Part shown: in pieces, positions 40,391-48,928 of the stretch
How positions within the stretch are numbered: the stretch's first letter is position 1
Layout: each line of letters begins with the position of its first letter
Origin: Firmicutes bacterium UBA1702
Lineage (GTDB): Bacteria > Bacillota > Clostridia > Peptostreptococcales > Anaerovoracaceae
DNA length: 64,000 bases
Reading direction: 5' to 3'
NCBI GenBank assembly: GCA_002320005.1
Contig: DCJK01000042.1
Span: 1 to 64,000, forward strand
Notes under the pieces: generated by a model
The model's database searches: none
Told to the model about the DNA's origin: nothing
The model's input: the letters and a program-made list of their open reading frames with translations, nothing else
Position numbers and translations under genes: made by a program

Positions 40391-43009
40391 ATGGAAAAGT
40401 TAGGCTTAAATGAAATAAGACGCTTATTCAGAGAATTTTATGTAAGCAAAGGTCATTATCCGGAAAAGAGTGCTTCACTCATTCCTAAAAACGATAAAAG
40501 CCTTTTGATTATAAACTCAGGCATGGCGCCGCTTAAAAATTATTTTGCAGGAGTGGAAACCCCGCCATCAAAGCGAATGACTACATGTCAGAAATGCATC
40601 AGGACGGGAGATATAGACAATGTCGGAATAACAGCAAGACATGGCACTTTTTTTGAGATGCTGGGAAACTTTTCCTTTGGAGATTACTTCAAAAAAGAAT
40701 CTCTTACATGGGGTCTTGAGTTTATGACAGAGTGGCTTCATATGCCTTTTGAAAAAATCTGGGCCACAGTTTACAAAGATGACGATGAAGCTGTTGAAAT
40801 ATGGAAGAGCCTTGGCATGCCAGAGGAACGTATTGTAAGGCTTGGCAAAGACGATAATTTCTGGGAAATAGGCCTGGGTCCTTGCGGACCATGTTCAGAA
40901 CTTTATTTTGACAGAGGACCTGAATACGGCTGTGGAAAACCTGACTGCAAGCCGGGATGTGACTGCGACAGGTATCTTGAATTCTGGAATCATGTTTTCA
41001 CTCAGTTTTCAAAGGAAGAAGATGGATCATATACTAACCTGGAGCATCCTAATATTGACACGGGAATGGGCCTTGAGAGAATGGCCTGCATTATGCAGGG
41101 TGTTGACTCTATTTTTGATATAGACACTATTCGCCACATTCTGGATGGAGTTGTGGAAAAATGTGGCATTGAATATAAAGACGGTCAGGCAGATACCGAT
41201 ATTTCAATAAGAATAATAACTGATCATCTGCGTTCCATGACCTTTATGATTGCTGACGGCATAATGCCTAGCAATGAAGGAAGAGGATATGTTCTCAGAA
41301 GGCTCATCAGAAGAGCGGCAAGACATGGCAGAATCTTGGGAATAAAGGGAAACTTTCTTAAGAATTTGTCCGAAAAGGTTATAGATGTCTCCGGAGAAGC
41401 ATATCCTGAACTTGTAGAGAAAAAAGAATATATTCAAAAGGTGATTTCTGTGGAGGAGGATAAGTTTGCAGCCACCATAGATCAGGGAGAAGCAATAATC
41501 GAGGACTATGTTAAAGAGCTGAAAACCCAGGGAAAAACTGTTCTGGATGGCGAAAAGGCATTTAAGCTTTATGATACTTACGGATTTCCTCTGGAACTTA
41601 CAGAAGAAATACTGGCTGAAAACGGAATGTCTGCAGACACTGAAGGTTTTGCAGAAAATATGAAAAAACAGAAGGAACTGGCACGTTCAAGCCGTAAGTC
41701 AACTGAGGATGAGGCGTGGAAAGAAGCAGAGTACGAAATAAGCCTTCCTGAAACAGTTTTTGTCGGATATGAGACTCTGCAGCACAAATGTAAGATTCAA
41801 GCTATTATAAAGGAAGGGAAGCTTTCTGAAAGCGCTTCTGCCGGTGATGAAGTTAAAATTGTGCTTGATGAAACACCGTTCTATCCAACAGGCGGAGGAC
41901 AGCTTTACGATACAGGTGTTATGTTAACTCCGGACATTTCCATTTCTGTAGATGCTGTGGAAAAGAAGGACGGAATAATATTCCATTCCTGCAAGGTAAA
42001 AGAGGGAAAGGTTTGTGTAAATGATGCGGTATACTCCAATGTATGCGTATCAAGAAGAAACAGAACTGCCAGAAACCATACCGCCACACATCTTCTGCAG
42101 AGAGCGCTCAGAGAAATTCTTGGTTCTCATGTTCAGCAAGCAGGCTCATCTGTAAATGAGAATCTGCTGAGATTTGATTTTACCCATTTTGAGGCTTTAA
42201 GCAGACAGCAGCTTGATGAGATACAGAAGATGGTCAATTATGCTATTGATGAGTTTCTACCTGTTGATATTGCTGAAATGTCTATGGAGAAAGCTCAGGA
42301 AATGGGAGCCATGGCTCTTTTTGGAGAAAAATACGGAAAAAATGTCAGAGTTGTCAATGCCGGAGACTGGTCAATAGAACTTTGCGGAGGAACTCACGTT
42401 AAGAACACCGGAGAAATCGGTGCCTTCAAGATCCTATCTGAAAGTGGTATTGCTTCCGGAGTAAGAAGAATAGAAGCTGTTACCGGAACAGGAGTTCTTT
42501 CTGAAGCATTAAAGGCTGAAAAACAGCTAGAGGGAGCAGCTGAAATACTTAAATGCAGCAGAAATAATGTTACTGATAGAGTAAAGTCTGTTTCCGATGA
42601 GCTGAAGACAACAAAAAAGGAGATAGATGAACTAAAAAAGGCTGCCATGGGAGATGAAGTTGGCAAGCTGATGTCAGATGCGGCTGTAATAAACGGAATC
42701 AGACTTATAACAAAAGAGTTTGACGATTTATCTATAAATGATCTTAGGAACCTTTCTGATGATATTAAAGCATCTGAAAAGAATACCTGCATGGTATTTG
42801 CAACGAAGTCCGGGCAGAAAGTTACTTTCCTTGTATCACTTACTGACGATGTCGTAGAAAAAGGATATCATGCCGGTAAAATGATCAAAGAAATTGCTGC
42901 AGCCTGCGGAGGCGGTGGAGGCGGTAAAGCTGATATGGCACAGGCAGGTGCAAAGGATTCCTCAAAAATAAAAGATGCCTTTGATGTTGCACAAAAGCTT
43001 TTATCATAG
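40391..43009 (+). CDS. alaS: Alanyl-tRNA synthetase
   Basis: The 872-residue class II synthetase charges tRNA-Ala. The catalytic core includes GMAPLKNYFAG, TTCQKCIRTGDIDNVG and TARHGTFFEMLGNFSFGDYFK. The editing domain has zinc ligands in HTATHLLQRALR and CGGTHVKNTGEIG, and a DHHA1 domain with the glycine-rich CGGGGGGKADMAQAG ends the protein. The ATG at 40391 follows TTAGGAGGAA. No T-box leader is visible in the short upstream gap. ireB and ruvX follow, the usual Firmicutes order. Confidence 0.97.
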   Translation: MEKLGLNEIRRLFREFYVSKGHYPEKSASLIPKNDKSLLIINSGMAPLKNYFAGVETPPSKRMTTCQKCIRTGDIDNVGITARHGTFFEMLGNFSFGDYFKKESLTWGLEFMTEWLHMPFEKIWATVYKDDDEAVEIWKSLGMPEERIVRLGKDDNFWEIGLGPCGPCSELYFDRGPEYGCGKPDCKPGCDCDRYLEFWNHVFTQFSKEEDGSYTNLEHPNIDTGMGLERMACIMQGVDSIFDIDTIRHILDGVVEKCGIEYKDGQADTDISIRIITDHLRSMTFMIADGIMPSNEGRGYVLRRLIRRAARHGRILGIKGNFLKNLSEKVIDVSGEAYPELVEKKEYIQKVISVEEDKFAATIDQGEAIIEDYVKELKTQGKTVLDGEKAFKLYDTYGFPLELTEEILAENGMSADTEGFAENMKKQKELARSSRKSTEDEAWKEAEYEISLPETVFVGYETLQHKCKIQAIIKEGKLSESASAGDEVKIVLDETPFYPTGGGQLYDTGVMLTPDISISVDAVEKKDGIIFHSCKVKEGKVCVNDAVYSNVCVSRRNRTARNHTATHLLQRALREILGSHVQQAGSSVNENLLRFDFTHFEALSRQQLDEIQKMVNYAIDEFLPVDIAEMSMEKAQEMGAMALFGEKYGKNVRVVNAGDWSIELCGGTHVKNTGEIGAFKILSESGIASGVRRIEAVTGTGVLSEALKAEKQLEGAAEILKCSRNNVTDRVKSVSDELKTTKKEIDELKKAAMGDEVGKLMSDAAVINGIRLITKEFDDLSINDLRNLSDDIKASEKNTCMVFATKSGQKVTFLVSLTDDVVEKGYHAGKMIKEIAAACGGGGGGKADMAQAGAKDSSKIKDAFDVAQKLLS

Positions 43010-43064
43010 TATAATTTTGGTAGACAGGTACAGTGGGTTTATTAAAGAGAGGGATATAATAAGT

Positions 43065-43307
43065 ATGGATAAGAATACCAAGATGTTTGATTCTTTTAAA
43101 ACACAAAAGACTAACAAACAGATTGTAAAAGAAGTGTATCAGTGCCTTCAGGAAAAAGATTACAACCCGATAGATCAGTTGGTTGGATACATTATTTCAG
43201 GAGACCCGTCATATATAACCAGTTTTAACAATGCCAGAACGTTGATAAAAAGTGTTGATCGCGATGAATTGGTTGCGGAGATGCTCAAGGCATATATTGA
43301 TGTGTAA
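43065..43307 (+). CDS. ireB: IreB family regulatory phosphoprotein
   Basis: The 80-residue UPF0297/DUF965 protein is a substrate of PASTA-type Ser/Thr kinases; in Enterococcus it controls cephalosporin tolerance. The sequence runs from MDKNTKMFDS through YNPIDQLVGYIISGDPSYIT to NARTLIKSVDRDELVAEMLKAY. The start at 43065 follows AGAGAGGG. It is encoded between alaS and ruvX as in most Firmicutes. The kinase and phosphatase genes are not in the window. Confidence 0.94.
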   Translation: MDKNTKMFDSFKTQKTNKQIVKEVYQCLQEKDYNPIDQLVGYIISGDPSYITSFNNARTLIKSVDRDELVAEMLKAYIDV

Positions 43308-43327
43308 TATGATTTTAAAATAATAAT

Positions 43328-43358
43328 GACCATGCCGTTTTTGGCATGGTCTATTATT
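43328..43358 (+). terminator. Hairpin between ireB and ruvX
   Basis: GACCATGCC at 43328-43336 pairs with GGCATGGTC at 43343-43351, followed by TATTATTTG. The poor T-run suggests partial termination, tuning ruvX expression. Confidence 0.7.
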
Positions 43359-43375
43359 TGTTTAAAGGAGAAAAA

Positions 43376-43828
43376 ATGAGAAAGATAGGGCTTGATATAG
43401 GAGATAAAACCGTAGGGATTGCAATATCGGATCCGTTAGGATATACCGCTCAGGGGCTTATGACTCTGGAGAGGGTAGGGATAAGAAAAGATACGGGAAA
43501 GATACTGGATTTAGTCAAAGAATATGAATGTGATACAATTGTCATGGGACTTCCTAAAAAATTAGATGGAAGTGACAGTATCCAGACAGAAAAAGTTTAT
43601 GAATTCAGAAAAATGCTTGAAAATAAAATGAGAAGTACAGGAATTAAAGGTATTGAGATAGTCTGGCAGGATGAAAGGCTGACAACTGTAATGGCAGAAA
43701 AAGTTTTGATAGAAGCTGACTTAAGCAGAAAAAAAAGAAAAACAGTAATTGATAAACAGGCAGCTGTTATAATACTTCAAAGCTATCTTGATAAGAAAGC
43801 TATGGAAAACAGAAGCCGGCAGGAGTAG
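43376..43828 (+). CDS. ruvX: Putative pre-16S rRNA nuclease / Holliday junction resolvase-like YqgF
   Basis: The 150-residue RNase H-fold protein of the YqgF/RuvX family processes the 5' end of 16S rRNA precursor in E. coli and resembles RuvC. The catalytic Asp is in RKIGLDIGDKTVGIAIS; the later acidic residues are in VMGLPKKLDGS and WQDERLTTVMAE. TTTAAAGGAG lies before the ATG at 43376. Its stop codon is inside a hairpin of the three-hairpin 3' region. Confidence 0.93.
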   Translation: MRKIGLDIGDKTVGIAISDPLGYTAQGLMTLERVGIRKDTGKILDLVKEYECDTIVMGLPKKLDGSDSIQTEKVYEFRKMLENKMRSTGIKGIEIVWQDERLTTVMAEKVLIEADLSRKKRKTVIDKQAAVIILQSYLDKKAMENRSRQE

Positions 43829-43886
43829 GATACTATTCCTGCTCTCATGGAAAACTATTCCTAAAATCATAATTTTGGGAATAGTT
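43819..43886 (+). other. Tandem stem-loops at the ruvX 3' end
   Basis: Hairpin 1: GCAGGAGTAG at 43819-43828 with CTATTCCTGC at 43833-43842, loop GATA, one G-U pair. Hairpin 2: a 15-base arm at 43853-43867 with its complement at 43872-43886 (one G-U pair), loop CATA. Both contain CTATTCCT, so hairpin partners can be exchanged. A terminator follows. Confidence 0.7.
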
Positions 43887-43898
43887 AACGCCTTTTGA

Positions 43899-43927
43899 AA
43901 AAGCCTCTTTGTATTCGAGGCTTTTTT
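43899..43927 (+). terminator. Intrinsic terminator after ruvX
   Basis: AAAAGCCTC pairs with GAGGCTTTT across a 9-base loop and ends in six T. Confidence 0.9.
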
Positions 43928-43965
43928 GATGCATTTGATTATACATAATAATGTTAAATTTGTTA

Positions 43966-44175
43966 TCAACCAATCAGAAAATCTAAGATATCCATGGTCC
44001 CGTCTTCCGGTGCTTTATATAATTCTGTATAACCGCACATTGTACATGTTATTGTTGTGAACCTTTTGTTCTGTACATCAAACAGCTTTGCGAAATTTCC
44101 GCCTGTTGCCTGGAACCTATCGCTTTCATAAGCTGTATTGCCGCATTTGGGACATCTGTACTGTTGTCTATCCAT
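43966..44175 (-). CDS. Small zinc-ribbon protein
   Basis: The 69-residue protein has two CxxC knuckles (YRCPKCGNTAYE and ITCTMCGYTELY) about 35 residues apart, forming one zinc ribbon. It resembles the predicted nucleic-acid-binding zinc-ribbon family (COG3478-like). Function unknown. On the minus strand AAGGAGGCAC lies before the ATG and TATAAT at 44194-44199 is a plausible -10. Confidence 0.85.
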   Translation of the reverse strand: MDRQQYRCPKCGNTAYESDRFQATGGNFAKLFDVQNKRFTTITCTMCGYTELYKAPEDGTMDILDFLIG

Positions 44176-44392
44176 ATTATGTGCCTCCTTTTGATTATAT
44201 GCAAAATATTACATGATTGATTCTAACATAAGTGGCAGATTGTGGCAAGATTACTTCAATGCTGAAAAAACGAGGTTCTATTTTGCGTTTTAAGCGATTT
44301 TTTTATATACGGTCAAGGATTTATACCACCTGAATTTATGCGAAGAAACGGCGAAATGACTGAGATGTCAAATCAACCGTTTCTTCATTGAA
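44176..44392. other. Gap between zinc-ribbon gene and yneA
   Basis: No gene is seen. GAAGAAACGG at 44342-44351 and CCGTTTCTTC at 44377-44386 form a 10-base-pair stem just after the yneA stop. It lacks a T-run, so it may be a transcript-end stabiliser rather than a terminator. The right part of the gap carries the zinc-ribbon promoter region. Confidence 0.5.
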
Positions 44393-44692
44393 TTAGTTAA
44401 TCGGGACCTGAATTGTCATGCCTGCCTGAAGATCAGCGGCTGTAATGTTATTTATCCTGCACAATTGGTAAACACACTCTCTGATATCTGAGTTCTCCGA
44501 CATGTAGCTGCCGGCAATCGACCAAAGAGTATCACCGGGTTCAACTTCAATTTGAATATATTCCGGAATTGTAGAACTGTCTGCAACGTTAAAACCTAAA
44601 GCAAAGTTTACTGCTGTGGTGAATAATACAATTACGAGTACGACGAATATTGTAAATCTTATTCTGCTTGTTATTCTGAATTTCTTTGTCAT
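44393..44692 (-). CDS. yneA: SOS-induced cell division suppressor, YneA-like (LysM)
   Basis: The 99-residue protein has a basic N-terminus, one membrane helix (about residues 12-33) and an external LysM domain (about 45-97: IQIEVEPGDTLWSIAGSY...ADLQAGMTIQVPI). This is the exact architecture of YneA, which halts septation while DNA is damaged. The ATG at 44692 is preferred over the upstream GTG at 44701 because GGAAGGGG lies ten bases before it. Three LexA-like boxes surround its promoter. Unlike in Bacillus, lexA is not divergent from it. Confidence 0.9.
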   Translation of the reverse strand: MTKKFRITSRIRFTIFVVLVIVLFTTAVNFALGFNVADSSTIPEYIQIEVEPGDTLWSIAGSYMSENSDIRECVYQLCRINNITAADLQAGMTIQVPIN

Positions 44693-44708
44693 CAGGCTCA
44701 CACCCCTT

Positions 44709-44722
44709 CCAAACGTTTGTTC
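44709..44722. promoter_or_regulatory. LexA-like box 1 of yneA
   Basis: On the minus strand GAACAAACGTTTG; with the preceding A it matches CGAACRNRYGTTCG at 12 of 14. It lies between the -10 and the start codon. Confidence 0.7.
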
Positions 44723-44730
44723 TTTTCTAT

Positions 44731-44759
44731 AATATAACAGAATGTGCGTTCGATGTCAA
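44731..44759 (-). promoter_or_regulatory. yneA promoter
   Basis: Minus-strand TTGACA (44759-44754), a 17-base spacer and TATATT (44736-44731). Confidence 0.85.
44739..44752. promoter_or_regulatory. LexA-like box 2 of yneA
   Basis: CGAACGCACATTCT on the minus strand, 12 of 14 to consensus, exactly inside the promoter spacer between -35 and -10. Confidence 0.7.
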
Positions 44760-44767
44760 CATAAAAA

Positions 44768-44781
44768 TGAACAAATGTTCG
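44768..44781. promoter_or_regulatory. LexA box 3 of yneA
   Basis: TGAACAAATGTTCG, 13 of 14 to consensus and identical in its 13-base core to the recA box. It lies just upstream of the -35. Confidence 0.85.
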
Positions 44782-44852
44782 ATAAATAAACAAAAAAACA
44801 GCGGTTCCGAAATCAAGCATGTTTCTGAACCGCCACAGAATCAATATAGATT

Positions 44853-45584
44853 TTAGCTGGTAATTTTATTATATATTTTGTCCAGCAAGCCGTTTATTTT
44901 TTTTCGGAAGATTATACAGGTAACAAAAGCCGCAACTGCCAGCACACATAATGCAATCATGCCGAAATATTCCTGCTTATGCCACATACTGCCTATCATT
45001 ATGCTTCCCATCATACCGGGTAGCCTTCCTATTACTGAAAGTATGAGAAAAGCTTTAAATTTCATTTCTGAAATTCCTGCGGCATAGCTGACAACATCCT
45101 TTGGTATTCCCGGTATGAGATATATAAGGAATACGGCCATATATGCTTTTTTTGAATTGAGCTTTTCAACATATTCCAGAGTTTTTTCTCGACCAAAGAA
45201 CAAATGTACGAAATCGCTTCCTAAAAAGCGAGCCAGGTAAAAGCTCACCATAGTTCCGAGAATCGCGCCTGTAACAGACAGAATCAAAGCAGGAAGAAAA
45301 GTGTAAAGATATCCTGCAGCAAGCTGAAATACCTGCCCGGGAATAACACTTATAACTATCTGCATAATCTGAAGGCCGATATATATAGGAATAGCCTCCA
45401 GCTTATATTGACCCAGATGTTCTACCACAGCATTAAAACTGTCAAATTCCATAAGACGTTCTCTTTGGAAAAAATAAATATAAAGAGGTATTCCCACCAC
45501 AATTATGAGCAATAGAAATATTTTTAGAACTGATATTATTACTTTACGTTTGTTTTCCTGTTCTTTTAAATTATTTACTCCCAT
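44853..45584 (-). CDS. TVP38/TMEM64 family (VTT domain) membrane protein
   Basis: The 243-residue protein has about six hydrophobic segments and the VTT/SNARE-associated domain: VIPGQVFQLAAGYLYTFLPALILSVTGAILGTMVSFYLARFLG near residues 75-120 and YLIPGIPKDVVSYAAGI near residue 155. Relatives belong to the DedA superfamily and are implicated in lipid transport across membranes. No partner gene indicates a specific role. AAGGGGA lies before the ATG at 45584. Only 21 bases separate it from the upstream methionine gamma-lyase family gene, so it may be the last gene of the mutS transcript. Confidence 0.9.
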   Translation of the reverse strand: MGVNNLKEQENKRKVIISVLKIFLLLIIVVGIPLYIYFFQRERLMEFDSFNAVVEHLGQYKLEAIPIYIGLQIMQIVISVIPGQVFQLAAGYLYTFLPALILSVTGAILGTMVSFYLARFLGSDFVHLFFGREKTLEYVEKLNSKKAYMAVFLIYLIPGIPKDVVSYAAGISEMKFKAFLILSVIGRLPGMMGSIMIGSMWHKQEYFGMIALCVLAVAAFVTCIIFRKKINGLLDKIYNKITS

Positions 45585-45605
45585 TTTTCCAAATCCCCTT
45601 GTAAA

Positions 45606-46895
45606 TTAAAGCTTGATAATCCCCTTTTTAAGCAATGTGTCTAAAGATTTTATTACCCCGAATTTTGAGTGTTCATAAGTCAGCCCGCCTTGAAAATAAA
45701 CATTATAAGGCTCTCTCATAGGTGCATCGGCACTGAGCTCGATGGAAGAACCCTGAACAAAAGCACCTGCTGCCATTATGACTTGAGATTCATATCCCGG
45801 CATGTCCCATGGAATGGGCGAAACGTGAGAATCTACCGGTGCAGCGGCTTGTATGGCTTGACAGAAAGCTTCAACAGCCTCCGGTGTTTTAAGGCGTACC
45901 GCCTGAATTATGTCACTTCTCTTGTCTTCGGGTTTAGGGCATACTTCAAATCCCAGCTTTTCATAGGCTTTTCCGCAGAGAATAGCACCCTTAACAGCGC
46001 CGTTAACAACTTTTGGAGCCTGAAAAAGTCCCTGGAACATGGCTCTTGTCTGACCGAAGGTAAGGCCGCATTCTCCGCCTATTCCCGGGCACGTCATTCT
46101 GTATTGTATCTTATCGATAAGATCTGCTCTTCCGCATACATATCCGCCGGTGAGTGCAAGTCCTCCTCCTGGGTTTTTTATGAGTGAACCGGCTATAACA
46201 TCAACTCCCACATCTGTTGGTTCTTTAATATCAAGAAATTCACCGTAGCAGTTATCCGTCATTTTTATTATATCCGGATTCAGATCTTCTACAAACTCTG
46301 CCCAGCGGGCTATTTCATCTATGGTTATGGCTTTTCGCCAGCCGTATCCGGTGGCTCTCTGAACCGTAACCATCCTGGTTTTATCGGTTATAGCTTCTGC
46401 AATCCCATTAAGGTCTATGGATCCATCGGGAAGAAGTTCCACCTGTTTATAAGAGATTCCGTAATCCTTAAGAGATCCGTTTCCCTCCCCTCTTATGCCT
46501 ATTACTTCCTCAAGAGTGTCATAGGGACCTCCCGTACAGTAAATAAGCTCATCTCCCGGTCTGAGAATACCAAGAAGAGTTATGGCAAGAGCATGGGTAC
46601 CATTTACTATAGTAGGACGCACAAGAGCCTTGTCTGTATGAAATATATCAGCATATACTTTTTCTATGGCATCACGTCCTGCATCATCATATCCATATCC
46701 TGTATTCCAGCCGAAATGCATGTCGCTGAGTCTGTTTTTCTGAAAAGCATCAAGAATCTTATACTGATTATAAGTCATTATGTCATCCAGAACCTTAAAA
46801 TCCTCTGCGGTTTCTTTTTCAGCAGCTTCGGTAAGTTCCAGAACTCTGGGGTCAATTTTAAATTTATCCTGCAGCAGTTGATTTGTGTAATGCAT
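45606..46895 (-). CDS. Methionine gamma-lyase family PLP protein
   Basis: The 429-residue PLP-dependent fold-type I enzyme (PF06838 family, historically called aluminium resistance protein) is common in Firmicutes. The PLP Lys is in VIAGSLIKNPGGGLALTGGY near residue 240; PTIVNGTHALAITLLG and TVQRATGYGWRKA are family signatures. The true substrate is not established from sequence. Its ATG touches the stop of the recombinase gene (no gap), so it is co-translated with it. Confidence 0.9.
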   Translation of the reverse strand: MHYTNQLLQDKFKIDPRVLELTEAAEKETAEDFKVLDDIMTYNQYKILDAFQKNRLSDMHFGWNTGYGYDDAGRDAIEKVYADIFHTDKALVRPTIVNGTHALAITLLGILRPGDELIYCTGGPYDTLEEVIGIRGEGNGSLKDYGISYKQVELLPDGSIDLNGIAEAITDKTRMVTVQRATGYGWRKAITIDEIARWAEFVEDLNPDIIKMTDNCYGEFLDIKEPTDVGVDVIAGSLIKNPGGGLALTGGYVCGRADLIDKIQYRMTCPGIGGECGLTFGQTRAMFQGLFQAPKVVNGAVKGAILCGKAYEKLGFEVCPKPEDKRSDIIQAVRLKTPEAVEAFCQAIQAAAPVDSHVSPIPWDMPGYESQVIMAAGAFVQGSSIELSADAPMREPYNVYFQGGLTYEHSKFGVIKSLDTLLKKGIIKL

Positions 46896-48023
46896 TTATT
46901 TTTCTTTCCTTTCTTCTTCCCATTCCATCCCTTTAACCAGATCTCTTTTCACATTTGCTTTCTGCCGAGCGTAAAGCTGAGTTGTGGTTACCTGTTCATG
47001 ATCCAAAAGTGCAGCAACGTCAAATATTGAGTTTCCGCGACCTATGAGGCTGGTAGCAGCTGTAGCTCTAAGTTTGTGAGGGCTGTAACCGGCGCTGTGA
47101 GAGGTCTTAAGGGCGATGGATGTATATTTCTTGACAAGTTCACGAATCTGTCTGTCTGTCATTCTTTTTCCTTGAAGTGAAAGAAACAGCGCATCTTTAT
47201 GCTGCTCTTCAAGTCTGTCATCCGGAAGTCTTTCATTGTCTATGTAATCGTGGATAACAGCTGTGACAGAGTTGTTTAACGGCATTATAGACTCTTTGCC
47301 TCTTTTTCTGTAAATTTTAAACTCGCCTCTGCCGAAATTAAAAGAAGAGACGTTCAGTTGCTGGAGTTCCGAGAGTCTTAGACCGTAAGTAAGAAACATT
47401 ATAAGTATGGCTTTGTCTCTGAGCTTCGTTTTCTGCCAATAGCATTTTTCGTGCTCCGTGAGGCCTGCTCCGCTGGTAACAGCGTCCAGCATAATCATCA
47501 CTTCGTCATCCTGAAGAGCTTTTATTTCTTTCTCTCCGGGCTTTGGAACTCGTATAGGGTCGAACCCATCAGTTATGTTTTTTTCAACAAGGCCGTCTCT
47601 ATAGAGATATTTGAAAAGAACCGATACAGATGACTTTTTTCGAGCAAGTGTCTTGTTGGTATTTTCATACATATATACTGTATTTTCAGTTTCAACTTTG
47701 TATCTGCGGCAGTAATCTATAAACATATTCACATCCGCAGCCTGAATCTCCTGAAGGTCTTCGAGACTTATACGGGAAGGTGTTTCCGCACGAGTAAGAT
47801 CTGTCTCGGAAATAAGATACTGAAAGAAGAACTTTACGTCATGAAGATAAGCAAGTCTCGTCATGGGAAGTACATTACCTTTTAAATAAGCAAAATATCC
47901 GCGTAAAAATGACGGGAGCTCTTTTTCCAGAGCTTCACATTGCAGATATATATCATTTTCTCTTTTTATTACATTGTCGGGTTTGTCACTTTTGTTGTGA
48001 ATCCGAATTCGTTTTTCAGCCAT
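46896..48023 (-). CDS. XerC/XerD-like tyrosine recombinase
   Basis: The 375-residue site-specific recombinase has an N-terminal SAM-like DNA-binding domain (about residues 35-160) and a catalytic domain. Its conserved residues are Arg in TYGLRLSEL, Lys in YRKRGKES, HxxR in SPHKLRATAAT, His in LLDHEQVTTTQ and the nucleophile Tyr in QLYARQ. It may be the chromosome-dimer resolvase acting at dif; no phage or integron genes surround it. It starts inside miaA, overlapping it by 55 bases in another frame, with AAGGGAA ten bases before the ATG. The long overlap and the miaA neighbourhood suggest a housekeeping gene. Confidence 0.9.
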   Translation of the reverse strand: MAEKRIRIHNKSDKPDNVIKRENDIYLQCEALEKELPSFLRGYFAYLKGNVLPMTRLAYLHDVKFFFQYLISETDLTRAETPSRISLEDLQEIQAADVNMFIDYCRRYKVETENTVYMYENTNKTLARKKSSVSVLFKYLYRDGLVEKNITDGFDPIRVPKPGEKEIKALQDDEVMIMLDAVTSGAGLTEHEKCYWQKTKLRDKAILIMFLTYGLRLSELQQLNVSSFNFGRGEFKIYRKRGKESIMPLNNSVTAVIHDYIDNERLPDDRLEEQHKDALFLSLQGKRMTDRQIRELVKKYTSIALKTSHSAGYSPHKLRATAATSLIGRGNSIFDVAALLDHEQVTTTQLYARQKANVKRDLVKGMEWEEERKEK

Positions 48024-48928
48024 AACAGCATTTCCCTTACTGCATCTTCTTCTTTTGCAAAATCACTGATATTTAGCCATTTCATATCTTCATAACGTCT
48101 GAACCACGTAAGCTGACGCTTGGCCAGATGACGGGTATTTTTTTTGATAAGATCTATGGCGTGCTCTTTTGTATAAAGACCGTCAAAATATCCTATTATT
48201 TCTTTGTATCCTATTCCCTTCATGGAAATATCATCTTCTGTAAGACCGCGCTCCAGAAGCTCCTCCACTTCTTTGAACAGTCCTTGTTGCACCAGTATGT
48301 CGACCCTTTTGTTTATTCTATCATAAAGTTCATCTCTGTTTCTTGTCAATCCTATTAAATTTCTTTCATAATCTTTACGCTTATGACCGCAAGCCCTGAA
48401 ATCTTTAATGTTCGTGCCTGTATTTGCACACTCCAGAGCGCGTATAAGTTTTTTAATGTTGTTTGGATGAATCCTTTCCGCTGCCTGACTGTCCACCTCC
48501 TGTAATTTTTTGTGAAGGTAATCGCCGCCCATGAGTTCTGCCTCTTTTTCAAGAGACTTCCTGAGATCCATATCACATGGAGCAGATGCAAAATCCATAT
48601 CATATAGCAAGGAATTGAGGTAAAGCCCTGTGCCACCTGCAATTATAGGAATCTTGCCGCGTGAAAATATATCTTCAATAGCTGCGTTTGCCATTTTCTG
48701 ATATAGGGCTACCGAAAAAGGTTCAGCAGGATCCACTATATCCACCAGATGGTGTCTTACCTGCGACAGCTCCTGCGGTGTGGGTTTTGCGCTGCCTATA
48801 TCCATATATTTGTAAAGCTGCATTGAATCACAGGAGACAATTTCACCATCAATAGCCTTAGCAGCTTCTATGGCAAATTTGGTTTTTCCTACTGCGGTAG
48901 GTCCTGCTATGACCAGTATTTTTTTCAT
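47969..48928 (-). CDS. miaA: tRNA dimethylallyltransferase
   Basis: The 319-residue enzyme transfers a dimethylallyl group to A37 of tRNAs reading UNN codons. The P-loop GPTAVGKT is near residue 8; VSCDSMQLYKYMDIGSAKP and AGGTGLYLNSLLYDMDF are signature motifs. Its start overlaps the mutL stop by one base, and its last 55 bases overlap the recombinase gene. The mutS-mutL-miaA order is typical of Firmicutes; hfq, often next, is absent. Confidence 0.96.
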   Translation of the reverse strand: MKKILVIAGPTAVGKTKFAIEAAKAIDGEIVSCDSMQLYKYMDIGSAKPTPQELSQVRHHLVDIVDPAEPFSVALYQKMANAAIEDIFSRGKIPIIAGGTGLYLNSLLYDMDFASAPCDMDLRKSLEKEAELMGGDYLHKKLQEVDSQAAERIHPNNIKKLIRALECANTGTNIKDFRACGHKRKDYERNLIGLTRNRDELYDRINKRVDILVQQGLFKEVEELLERGLTEDDISMKGIGYKEIIGYFDGLYTKEHAIDLIKKNTRHLAKRQLTWFRRYEDMKWLNISDFAKEEDAVREMLLWLKNEFGFTTKVTNPTM

